A stretch of DNA of 64,000 bases from positions 1 to 64,000 of the forward strand of contig NZ_DYXC01000169.1 of assembly GCF_020742345.1 (NCBI RefSeq). The letters run 5' to 3'. The DNA is from Enteractinococcus helveticum (GTDB taxonomy: Bacteria; Actinomycetota; Actinomycetes; Actinomycetales; Micrococcaceae). The first letter of the stretch is position 1, and the number at the start of each line of letters is the position of its first letter. The notes below the pieces were generated by a model. The model saw only the letters and a list, made by a program, of their open reading frames with translations. It searched no databases and was not told the origin of the DNA. Positions 42,757-51,092 of this stretch are shown here, one piece after another. The position numbers and the translations under genes are program-made.

Positions 42757-43884
42757 TGCGCTGCTCACCGCTGTGCACATCGTATGTTGACCAAGACCAA
42801 CCCGAGGTGCATAATCCTCTGGGCTCAAGGCGTGCGTGATGATCTTCGTTAGGATGCTCATATTTAGAGCGTCCAGAACATCGCCAAGCCAGCCCTCAAG
42901 ACGCTGTTGAACGAGACAATTTCTGGCTGTCTTTTCATCCAATTCGTGAAGATTTTTTCGCCGCAAATTCCCCAATGTTGCTAGCGATAAGGGCGCTGAT
43001 AACGGGGTCATCATGATCTCGGGCATTCGTGATGCCAAACCAAAACCTAGCCTCCTAGCCTAGCCGACCGACAGTATGTGCAGGCCATCGGAACTCAAAT
43101 GCGGGCAATTAATTCACGCCATGAATTCAACAAATTATCGCCATCCAGGTGCCTGCAGGAATCCGAGTCAACCCTGGTGAGTTGATGAAGCAGTACGGCA
43201 GGTGCTGGTGTCATTTCGGCATCGGCTGCGCTGTAGGGTCGCAACAACCCGAAATGCGCCCTCCCGCAGCGACCACACAGGCTCTTGTCGTTGGCAGTCC
43301 ATTTCATAAGGTACGCGCAGGTTTGAATATCGCCACGAATACCCGCTTAGCCTTATGCTGCAGCAAAGCTAGGGGGCGAACTTAGCGATAACCAAATCGC
43401 AACTAGGTCCATAGAAGAGCCACACTATTCTCACCAAACACGCATATTTTGTGAAAGGCGTGCGAATACTAGTTGAAAATTGCCGTAATCCTTTGAGCGC
43501 GGGTCACTATCAGTCAAACCTAGCTGAATATTCCGCCAGCCACCTGGACTGATAACACTCCTTGAACATTAAACCCAACGCAAACCTAGCGACAACCTGC
43601 GCCCCATCAAGCGCTTTCCCACAAGCGCTAGCTAGCCGTTGGGGTGCGAACCCCAAGCTTCAAACTAGTCAAATGGCTAGTGATTGCCTCGCGCTGCCTC
43701 CCTAGCCTGTGAATTAGCTGAGATCTTGGTCACCGTTTGCTCAATGGAAATGTCACGCAACCACATCTCAGCGCTCACACACTACAGGATGCTCACACAT
43801 CATAAGGAGAGGTCGGTCCGCCATGGCGACGTCTATAACGCATATTAACGCGCAGAGCCGAGCAGTGTATCGCGGTGACTTCCG
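42757..43884. other. 1.1-kb non-coding region between polysaccharide blocks
   Basis: No convincing gene in either strand. A minus-strand open stretch around 42757-43038 has no start context and runs into the formyltransferase gene. The region contains three copies of AAACCTAGC (43043, 43516, 43582), a hairpin with a GCGA tetraloop at 43639-43656, and AT-rich stretches near 43430-43560. It should carry the promoter of the long operon starting at 43885 and may hold a long untranslated leader or remnants of lost genes. Confidence 0.55.
43639..43656 (+). promoter_or_regulatory. Leader hairpin with GNRA-type loop
   Basis: TTGGGGT-GCGA-ACCCCAA: 7-bp stem capped by a GCGA tetraloop, which stabilises RNA. 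It lies 229 bp before the dehydratase start and may be part of a 5' leader. Confidence 0.4.
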
Positions 43885-45675
43885 ATGACCGCTTTACACG
43901 CAGCAGAACAACCTGCAAGATACGGACACCATGGCAAACCCCGGTTTCGGACCGCACAATACTACTTCGACATAGCCTGCTGGGCGGTGGCCATCGTCGC
44001 AGCCTACCTGGTCTACTATGATTTCTCACTCACACCTTCGACCGCGGTACTGGTCATAGTGCTCGTGTTGGTGGCAGCGTTTGCACAATTCACATTTGGT
44101 TGGGCTGCCTTTCTTTATCGCTTCCGGTATAGTACTGGCAGCTTTGACGAGATACGCGCCTTGTTGAAGACCGGATTCGCCACCGGACTGACCATGGTAA
44201 TTGCCAACTTGATTGCCGGATACACCATTAACCATCCGGTGATGATGAGCGTGTTGATTATCCCGACTGCAGTCCTGATGATGTTCGGAGCACGGTTCGT
44301 GCAGCGTCTGCGTCGTCTGGCACGCGCCGTGCCAGACCGCAGAGCAGCTCGCACCTTGGTTATTGGCGCCGGTGAGGTCGGCACCAATCTGATCCGCCAG
44401 ATGGTCACCACCCCCGGTGCAAAATACTGGCCGGTGGGATTGATTGATGATGCGCCAGAGAAAGCTCATGTACAGCTCTATCACGTTCGAGTGCTTGGCC
44501 AAGTCGAGCAACTATCCGAGCTCATCTTGCAAACTGGATCCAGAGTGGTCGTTGTCGCAGTCGCCGAACCGGCCCCACGGATGCTACGCCAGGTCCAAGA
44601 GATCGCAGCTGAACACGACGTTCAGGTCAAAGTCATCCCACCATTGCATGACCTGCTTGAACGCGGTGTTCGCCCAACTGATCTGCGTGATATTTCGATA
44701 GATGATCTGCTCGGCCGGGAACCCGTCGATACGAATGTCGAAGACATCGCCGTTTACCTAACCGGTGCCCGAGTACTGGTCACCGGCGCCGGCGGATCCA
44801 TTGGTTCCGTGCTATGTGAGCAAATCAGCCGCTTCAACCCAGCCGAACTCATTATGTTGGATCGTTGCGAGACTGGACTGCAAACAGCACAGCTTATAGT
44901 CAACGGTAACGGGCTACTTAACACCAAAGAGACCGTATTAGCCGACATCCGCGATGCGGACGCGCTGCGCAGGATCTTCGAAGAACATCGACCACAAGTC
45001 GTCTTTCATGCTGCGGCACTGAAACACCTACCCATGCTGGAACGCCACCCAGATGAAGGCTGGAAAACCAACGTCGTCGGCACACAGAACGTCCTAGAAG
45101 CAGCTGCGGCTGTGGGCGTTGAACGCTTCGTTAACATCTCCACGGACAAAGCGGCAAATCCAACCAGCGTATTGGGCCACACCAAACGTGCGGCAGAACA
45201 GCTCACTTCCTGGATGGGCCAACAAACCCAACAACGCTATTTGTCGGTTCGGTTCGGCAATGTGATCGGCAGCCGAGGATCGATGCTGCCGACTTTCACT
45301 CGACTGATCGAACAAGGCGGTCCGTTGACGGTGACCCATCCGGATGTCACTCGATACTTCATGACGATCCCCGAGGCATGTCAACTGGTGCTACAAGCCG
45401 GCGGCATCGGAAGCACCGGTGAAGTGATGATCTTGAACATGGGGGAACCAGTCAAGATCCTAAACATCGCCAAACGGATGATCGCCATGTCGGGTAAAGA
45501 CGTTGAAATCGTCTTCACCGGGCTGCGCGAAGGAGAGAAGCTCCACGAAGAGCTCACCGCCGAACATGAAGATGCGCGCCCTTCGGCACATCCGTTGATT
45601 AATCGCACGGTTGTGGAACCGCTATCGATCTCAGAGCTGACCTACAGACCCACTTCTATGAGAGTTCAGAACTAG
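43885..45675 (+). CDS. Membrane-bound nucleotide-sugar 4,6-dehydratase (PglF/CapD/WbpM type)
   Basis: 596 residues. Four N-terminal membrane helices, a first Rossmann-like domain (TLVIGAGEVGTNLIRQM), then the catalytic SDR domain with VTGAGGSIGSVLCEQI near 299, VFHAAALKHLPMLE and STDKAANPTSVLGHTKRAAE. In this family the SDR Tyr is usually replaced by Met before x3-Lys; here the position is Leu430 with Lys434 kept. Should convert UDP-GlcNAc to the 4-keto-6-deoxy sugar. First gene of the long operon; the aminotransferase gene follows after 2 bp. Confidence 0.9.
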   Translation: MTALHAAEQPARYGHHGKPRFRTAQYYFDIACWAVAIVAAYLVYYDFSLTPSTAVLVIVLVLVAAFAQFTFGWAAFLYRFRYSTGSFDEIRALLKTGFATGLTMVIANLIAGYTINHPVMMSVLIIPTAVLMMFGARFVQRLRRLARAVPDRRAARTLVIGAGEVGTNLIRQMVTTPGAKYWPVGLIDDAPEKAHVQLYHVRVLGQVEQLSELILQTGSRVVVVAVAEPAPRMLRQVQEIAAEHDVQVKVIPPLHDLLERGVRPTDLRDISIDDLLGREPVDTNVEDIAVYLTGARVLVTGAGGSIGSVLCEQISRFNPAELIMLDRCETGLQTAQLIVNGNGLLNTKETVLADIRDADALRRIFEEHRPQVVFHAAALKHLPMLERHPDEGWKTNVVGTQNVLEAAAAVGVERFVNISTDKAANPTSVLGHTKRAAEQLTSWMGQQTQQRYLSVRFGNVIGSRGSMLPTFTRLIEQGGPLTVTHPDVTRYFMTIPEACQLVLQAGGIGSTGEVMILNMGEPVKILNIAKRMIAMSGKDVEIVFTGLREGEKLHEELTAEHEDARPSAHPLINRTVVEPLSISELTYRPTSMRVQN

Positions 45676-45677
45676 AA

Positions 45678-46859
45678 ATGACTGAAACTAAGATCCCTTT
45701 GACCACATCCGATCCCATCATCACCGAAAAAATTCATCTCTCAAGTCCTGATGTTGGACCAGCGGAAGAAGCAGCTGTCATGGCAGCATTGCGGTCAGGG
45801 TGGGTCGCACCAGCCGGACCGGATCTGGATGCTTTCGAAACAGAAGTCGCACAGCGAGTCGGCGTGGATCATGCCGTGGGTCTCGCATCCGGCACCGCAG
45901 CACTTCATCTGGGATTGCTGGCTGTGGGCGTTGGACCGGGCGATGTGGTGATCACTTCAACGCTGACGTTTGCAGCTACCGCCAACGCTATTGCCTACAC
46001 GGGCGCCGAACCGTTCTTCATTGATGTTGACCCAACTACGGGCAACATGGATCCTGAATTGCTCGACATCGCGCTGCACATGTTAGAGCGCGGCAATAAG
46101 CGGGTTTCGGCGGTACTTCCGGTGGATCTGTTTGGTAAGGCCGCCGATTACACCGCGATTGAAGAAATTGCGGCAGGCTATGGTGTACCAGTCCTAGCAG
46201 ATGCAGCCGAAGCAGCAGGTGCCTCCCATGCGGGTCGCCCAGTCGGCTGGTGGGCTGATGCCGCGGTGTTCTCTTTCAATGGCAACAAAATCATGACCAC
46301 CTCTGGTGGTGGCATGTTGCTAACCAACCGAGCCGAGATCGCCGAGCACGTACGGTATCTATCGACGCAAGCTCGCCAGCCGGTTGCACACTATGAACAC
46401 ACCGATATCGGCTACAACTACCGTCTCAGTAACCTGCTGGCAGCCCTGGGACGAGCCCAATTGGAACGTCTCGATGCAATGATTGCCCGTCGTCGTGAGA
46501 TCCGAGACGTCTACCGGCAGTGGGCTGCTACGAAACAAGGAATTGAGATCCTTGGCGGTGCCAACGATGCCGAAGACAACTGTTGGTTGACCCCTTTGGT
46601 CTTCGACCAGTCGAAAACCCCGGTTGCAGTCGAGGTGCTCATTGAGATTATGGCACAGTATCAGATCGAGGCCCGCCGGGTCTGGAAACCCATGCACTTA
46701 CAACCGGTCTTCTCCGATGCCCGCAACCTGTTAACCGGCTCAGCAGAAGAACTCTTTGCCAACGGGGTTATGCTGCCCAGCGGTTCAAATATGACGACCC
46801 CGCAACTCGAGCGCGTGTTGAGCGTGCTGGATGATTACACCGGAGGGCGTTTGTCATGA
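45678..46859 (+). CDS. DegT/DnrJ/EryC1/StrS aminotransferase (PglE-like)
   Basis: 393 residues. PLP-dependent sugar aminotransferase; PLP lysine Lys204 in FSFNGNKIMTTSGGG, with HLSSPDVGPAEEAAVMAAL at the N-terminus and GYNYRLSNLLAALGRAQLERLD, a family signature for substrate binding. With the upstream dehydratase it should give UDP-4-amino-4,6-dideoxy-GlcNAc, as in the bacillosamine pathway. ATGA overlap with the next gene. Confidence 0.92.
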   Translation: MTETKIPLTTSDPIITEKIHLSSPDVGPAEEAAVMAALRSGWVAPAGPDLDAFETEVAQRVGVDHAVGLASGTAALHLGLLAVGVGPGDVVITSTLTFAATANAIAYTGAEPFFIDVDPTTGNMDPELLDIALHMLERGNKRVSAVLPVDLFGKAADYTAIEEIAAGYGVPVLADAAEAAGASHAGRPVGWWADAAVFSFNGNKIMTTSGGGMLLTNRAEIAEHVRYLSTQARQPVAHYEHTDIGYNYRLSNLLAALGRAQLERLDAMIARRREIRDVYRQWAATKQGIEILGGANDAEDNCWLTPLVFDQSKTPVAVEVLIEIMAQYQIEARRVWKPMHLQPVFSDARNLLTGSAEELFANGVMLPSGSNMTTPQLERVLSVLDDYTGGRLS

Positions 46860-47893
46860 CCAAACGAACCGTCGATATTCTCGCAGCGAGCCTCGGGTTG
46901 ATCATGCTGGCGCCCGTTTTTGGTTTGCTGTGGATTTTGATCCGCATCAAACTTGGAACACCAGTGATCGTCATGCAACGACGCCCCGGCAGAGACGGCG
47001 AGTTGATTACTGTCCGGAAGTTTCGCACCGTGCGCGAAGACGACCCAGCCAGTGGTGTGTTGACCGACGACCAGGCTGCGACCAGTTTTGGTCGCGGGCT
47101 GCAAGCCAGCAACTTGGCGCAACTTCCCGCCTTGGTCAATGTACTCAACGGTGAGATGAGCTTGGTGGGACCCCGACCACTCAACGTGGAATACCTCGCC
47201 CTGTACTCGCCACACCAGGCTCGTCGCCACGAAGTCCGTCCCGGCCTCACCGGGCTCGCCCAGGTCAACGACGACCAAGCGCTGACCTGGGAAACACACT
47301 TTGACTTCGACGTCCACTACGTTGACCATCACACGCTGTGGATGGACCTGAAAGTCATCATCTTGAGTCTCACCCGCACGATCTTCACAACGGCTCGTGA
47401 TGACCAACGCCTTTCAACCATGATGCGGTTCGTCGGTGCCCCACCTCACGATGGACTGACCGAAGGACCCGTCAACGACCGCTGGGACGATCTGTGGGAT
47501 TCGTGGCAACGCAGCACAGCCGCCAGGAAGATTGGTAACCACGAGGGCGCCGACCCCAACACGACCCGCCACTGGGTCTACCTCGACGACCACGAGATAC
47601 CCATCGGGATTGCCGGACTATCTGGTTTAGGCGGTCCGGAACTCTATGCCAGCCTCGTGTTGGGCCCGAACCACAACACACCGATGACGGTCGAGACTCT
47701 GCTGCACCGGTTGCTACATAACGGCAAAGTCTACGATGCCCACCGTATTTTCTTGCGGCTCTCCGAAACCAGCCGAGAACTTTTGGATAGAGCTCAGCAG
47801 CTGGGTTTCGTCCCCATAGATCTACCCTCCCACAGGCCTCATATCGATGAAGGCGAAGTGCTTGTGGCCTTCGCAGCACAGACAGGAACATGA
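46856..47893 (+). CDS. Sugar-1-phosphate transferase with C-terminal GNAT-like domain
   Basis: 345 residues, about 140 longer than PglC. Residues 1-200 are a phosphoglycosyl transferase: helix VDILAASLGLIMLAPVFGLL, MQRRPGRDGELITVRKFRT, ASNLAQLPALVNVLNGEMS, LVGPRPLN and RPGLTGLAQV. Residues about 235-345 read as a GNAT-type acetyltransferase: a strand pair (HWVYLDDHEIPIGIAGL), helix (TVETLLHRLLHNGKVYDAHR), and the ending SRELLDRAQQLGFVPI, like the GNAT motif B. It may acetylate the 4-amine and load the sugar in one protein, echoing Neisseria PglB, where the fused acetyltransferase is of a different fold. GNAT call is inferred. Confidence 0.75.
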   Translation: MTKRTVDILAASLGLIMLAPVFGLLWILIRIKLGTPVIVMQRRPGRDGELITVRKFRTVREDDPASGVLTDDQAATSFGRGLQASNLAQLPALVNVLNGEMSLVGPRPLNVEYLALYSPHQARRHEVRPGLTGLAQVNDDQALTWETHFDFDVHYVDHHTLWMDLKVIILSLTRTIFTTARDDQRLSTMMRFVGAPPHDGLTEGPVNDRWDDLWDSWQRSTAARKIGNHEGADPNTTRHWVYLDDHEIPIGIAGLSGLGGPELYASLVLGPNHNTPMTVETLLHRLLHNGKVYDAHRIFLRLSETSRELLDRAQQLGFVPIDLPSHRPHIDEGEVLVAFAAQTGT

Positions 47894-47894
47894 T

Positions 47895-48977
47895 ATGCGC
47901 ATTGTTATCAGTTCAGCCGGACGCCGGGTCTACCTCGTCCAGTGGTTCCAAGAAGCGCTTTACGAAGCGGGCCTGGTAGGAGAGGTAATCGTCATTGAGC
48001 ACGATCCGAACGCTGCCACAGCCGCTGCAGCAGACAGCTATCGTGCGATTCCGGCGTTCACGAGCCCGGAGTATGCCCCCGCAATGCTCGACATCATCGA
48101 TGAGCTGCAACCCGAATTGTTCCTCTCGCTCAACGACCACGAACTCACCGCATTGTCCGAGGGCCTGGCAGATGAACTGCGGGCACGCGGAGTCGTGACA
48201 CCCGTACTCGATGAACAATCACACCGGGCCGTGGCTGACAAGCTGGCGATGAGCCAGGTTTTACAACAGGCCGGTATATGCACCCCACGCACCGTCTTAC
48301 TATCCGACGTCGCGGCCGTGCAAGATCTGCTGTACAACACCAACAACATCGTCGTCAAAGACCGGTGGGGTAGCGGCTCGTCAGGGCTGCGGCGCTTCAC
48401 ATCCGCGCAAGCCTGCCGCTGGGTTGAGCAGCGTTACCACCATGCCACTGGCACCGAAGCGCATCGTCTCGATGACATCATCGTCCAACCGGATGTCGGT
48501 GGGATTGAATACGGTCTGGATGTCATTACCGCAGTGCGTGGGGGACCGGTTGCCGGCGTACTAGCCCGCCGGAAACTTGCTATGCGTCACGGCGAAACCT
48601 CCAGCGCCAAGACCGTCAAGAACACCCCGTTCATCGGGCTGGCCGCCGCGCTCAATGCTGCCCTAGGCATCCGAGGCAGCGTTGACGTCGACGTACTGGT
48701 GGGCGACGACGATGTGCCATACGTCATTGATGTCAATCCACGTTTTGGTGGCGGATATCCGTTCATGCACGTGGCAGGAGCTGATGTGCCACACTTCTAC
48801 TTGGCCTCAACCCTCGGGTTTGCGCCACGACCGGACTGGGACCAGTACCGAATCGGCTACATCGGTTCCAAACACGAAGGCATCATCGGCTTTGACACTG
48901 CAGACAACCCGGCCGCACAACCCGCGAATCGGCGCCAGCCGCTGACGAGCCTAATCCAGAAACGGGTAGGAATCTAA
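47895..48977 (+). CDS. ATP-grasp ligase of a polysaccharide locus
   Basis: 360 residues from the ATG at 47895, two bases after the preceding stop. N-terminal pre-ATP-grasp domain (IVISSAGRRVYLVQWFQEAL), ATP-grasp A-loop (DKLAMSQVLQQAGICTPRT; VVKDRWGSGSSGLRR) and the metal site VIDVNPRFGGGYPFMH (Asp and Asn). This carbamoyl-phosphate-synthase-like group joins a carboxylate (amino or organic acid) to an amine or other nucleophile. In the setting of a 4-amino sugar operon and a decarboxylase gene, amide-bond formation on the sugar amine is plausible but not shown. Confidence 0.85.
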   Translation: MRIVISSAGRRVYLVQWFQEALYEAGLVGEVIVIEHDPNAATAAAADSYRAIPAFTSPEYAPAMLDIIDELQPELFLSLNDHELTALSEGLADELRARGVVTPVLDEQSHRAVADKLAMSQVLQQAGICTPRTVLLSDVAAVQDLLYNTNNIVVKDRWGSGSSGLRRFTSAQACRWVEQRYHHATGTEAHRLDDIIVQPDVGGIEYGLDVITAVRGGPVAGVLARRKLAMRHGETSSAKTVKNTPFIGLAAALNAALGIRGSVDVDVLVGDDDVPYVIDVNPRFGGGYPFMHVAGADVPHFYLASTLGFAPRPDWDQYRIGYIGSKHEGIIGFDTADNPAAQPANRRQPLTSLIQKRVGI

Positions 48978-50452
48978 TGTTTCAATTTCCTCATGAAGGC
49001 CAGTCTCGCCAAGGCTTCACCAGCCGAGACACCAACAACGGTTACCCCATGGAGCTGCGCACCTACTGGCGTATGCTGTCGAAGAACTGGTGGATTGTTG
49101 TAGCCGGCGCCCTGGTGGGTCTGCTGCTGGCCCTTGGCGCATCAGCTCTAATCACGCCAAGATATCAATCAACAGCAATCCTCTACGTCTCAGTTCGAGG
49201 TGCCGGTCTAGATGCTTCTGGAGGGCTCTTCGAAGGTACAAGTTACGCTCAAACTGTGGTGACCAGCTACGTCGACATTGCGACGACGGCCATTGTGTTA
49301 GATCAAGTCGCAGAAGAACTCGATGGGGCGGTTCCTCGTGAGAACATGAACGAACTGTTTACTGTGGAGTCTCCAGCAGAGTCATCACTGTTGAAAATCT
49401 CAGCTGAACACTCTGACCCTGCTACCGCAGCCGAACTCGTCAACACTGCCGGCGAGGTCATCGTTGAGGTGGTAGAAAACGACATTGAAGTGGCAGCTGC
49501 CGGTGGTAATAGTCCCGTGCAGGTCCGCCTTATCGATCCCGGTGTGGTCCCTGCTGAACCTACCAGCCCCAATGTAGCGCTCAATAGCGCACTGGGACTC
49601 TTGGCTGGCCTGGCATTAGGCATTGCGCTGGCGATCCTAAGAGGTTCGTTGGATACCCGCATCCATTCGGTGGCAGACGTTGAAGAGATCACCAACGTAC
49701 CGGTGGTTGGTCGCATCGCATACGACGACCAGATCACACGGCGGCCGCTGATCGTTCATGACGATCCGCGTAGTCCACGCACAGAGGCCTTCCGCACCAC
49801 GAGAACCAACCTGCAATTCTTTGCCTCAAATGACCACGCACGCGTCTTTGTAGTTTCCAGCGCAGCCCCTGGCGAAGGGAAAAGCCATGTGGTCGCAAAC
49901 CTCGCGGTGGCGCTCGCCGAAACGGGTGCACGTGTGGCCCTGGTTGAAGCAGACTTGCGCAGACCACGGTTAGCACAAGTGATGGGCATTGAAGGTGCGG
50001 CCGGACTCAGCGATGTGCTTATCGACAGGGCTCCACTGGAAGATGTCTTACAACCATGGGGGCCTGGCAATCTGGTGGTCCTACCTGCCGGACAAATTCC
50101 GCCGAACCCTGCTGAGCTGCTTGGTTCCAAGAAGATGCGCGAACTGCTTGACATGCTGCGCGAAACCGCAGATTACGTCCTGATCGATGCCCCGCCGGTC
50201 TTGCCAGTCACAGACGCTGCCATCTTGACGAATTATGCATCGGGCAGCCTGCTGGTCAGTTCCATTGGGCAAACCAGAGGTCAAGACCTCGACCAAGCCA
50301 TTAGCTCCCTGGAAAATGTTGGAGGAAAAGTTCTGGGGTTGATCGTCAATAAGGTTCCAACGCGAGGCTCCGGCAATGCCGGGTATGCCGCATATCGGTA
50401 CGAGGCTGACAACGTTGAAACCCGCACCTCCCGAGTATCGAGGGCGGCATGA
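48977..50452 (+). CDS. Wzz-BY-kinase (polysaccharide co-polymerase / tyrosine autokinase)
   Basis: 491 residues; start overlaps the preceding stop (TAATG). Wzz-type domain with two membrane helices (NWWIVVAGALVGLLLALGAS near 35-55; NVALNSALGLLAGLALGIAL near 200-220) around an extracytoplasmic part, then a BY-kinase domain: Walker A SSAAPGEGKSHV (Lys302), Walker A' VEADLRRPRL, and Walker B VLIDAPP (Asp404). The C-terminus carries a short Tyr cluster (GYAAYRYEAD), the expected autophosphorylation site. Controls chain length of the polymer. The phosphatase gene is coupled by ATGA. Confidence 0.92.
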   Translation: MFQFPHEGQSRQGFTSRDTNNGYPMELRTYWRMLSKNWWIVVAGALVGLLLALGASALITPRYQSTAILYVSVRGAGLDASGGLFEGTSYAQTVVTSYVDIATTAIVLDQVAEELDGAVPRENMNELFTVESPAESSLLKISAEHSDPATAAELVNTAGEVIVEVVENDIEVAAAGGNSPVQVRLIDPGVVPAEPTSPNVALNSALGLLAGLALGIALAILRGSLDTRIHSVADVEEITNVPVVGRIAYDDQITRRPLIVHDDPRSPRTEAFRTTRTNLQFFASNDHARVFVVSSAAPGEGKSHVVANLAVALAETGARVALVEADLRRPRLAQVMGIEGAAGLSDVLIDRAPLEDVLQPWGPGNLVVLPAGQIPPNPAELLGSKKMRELLDMLRETADYVLIDAPPVLPVTDAAILTNYASGSLLVSSIGQTRGQDLDQAISSLENVGGKVLGLIVNKVPTRGSGNAGYAAYRYEADNVETRTSRVSRAA

Positions 50453-51087
50453 CGACACTTCGCATCCTGACCATCTGTACCGGCAATATCTGCCGTTCCC
50501 CATTCGCCGCGAAACTGCTTGCCTCCAAACTTGATCGGACACAATTCAAGGTCACCAGCGCAGGGACTTCAGCCATGCTGGGTGATCCGATGCAAGAAAC
50601 GATGCAGCGTATCGCTGCTGACATGGGTGTCTGGTGGAGAGATGAGCACAGTGCTCGTGTCCTCACACACGGTTTGGTGGGGCAGGCTGACCTGATTTTG
50701 GGTATGGAACGTGAACACCGCAGCCAAGCAGCAAAGCTGCAGCCCAGTGCAGTTCGGCGTGCGTTCACGTTGCTCGAATTTGCCCATATTGTGTCGTCCA
50801 TCAATGATGATCGCCTTCAACAGCTGCTGTTTCAGCACAAAAGGAGCCCTACCGCAGCAATTGACGCGGTCATGCGAATGCGCGGCGTCGTACCAAGACT
50901 GAGCCCAGAACATCTTTATGATCTTCAAGACCCATTTGGTAAATCTCGCCAAACCTATGCACGATCAGCAGCGCATATCAGCCAGGCAGTTGACCAGATT
51001 GTCAGCTTTTTCCAACGTACTGCAAAGCTCACTGCGGCGTCACAGGATGGCCCGTCAGCAATCGTTGGAATGCAGGACAGAAAGTAA
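50449..51087 (+). CDS. Low-molecular-weight protein tyrosine phosphatase
   Basis: 212 residues. P-loop CTGNICRSPF (C-x5-R, Cys at about residue 11) and the acid loop LQDPFGKS with the catalytic Asp. Longer than the classic 150-residue enzyme, with an insert around 85-140 (RRAFTLLEFAHIVSS). It should dephosphorylate the Tyr cluster of the adjacent kinase and so cycle polymer assembly, the known partner role in Wzb/Wzc pairs. Translationally coupled to the kinase gene. Confidence 0.92.
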   Translation: MTTLRILTICTGNICRSPFAAKLLASKLDRTQFKVTSAGTSAMLGDPMQETMQRIAADMGVWWRDEHSARVLTHGLVGQADLILGMEREHRSQAAKLQPSAVRRAFTLLEFAHIVSSINDDRLQQLLFQHKRSPTAAIDAVMRMRGVVPRLSPEHLYDLQDPFGKSRQTYARSAAHISQAVDQIVSFFQRTAKLTAASQDGPSAIVGMQDRK

Positions 51088-51092
51088 GCCTC

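Noticed and set aside
42475..43038. Minus-strand open frame of 187 codons in the polysaccharide locus
   Set aside because: Overlaps the formyltransferase 3' end by about 280 bp antisense, no ribosome binding site, no recognisable domain. Treated as non-coding.
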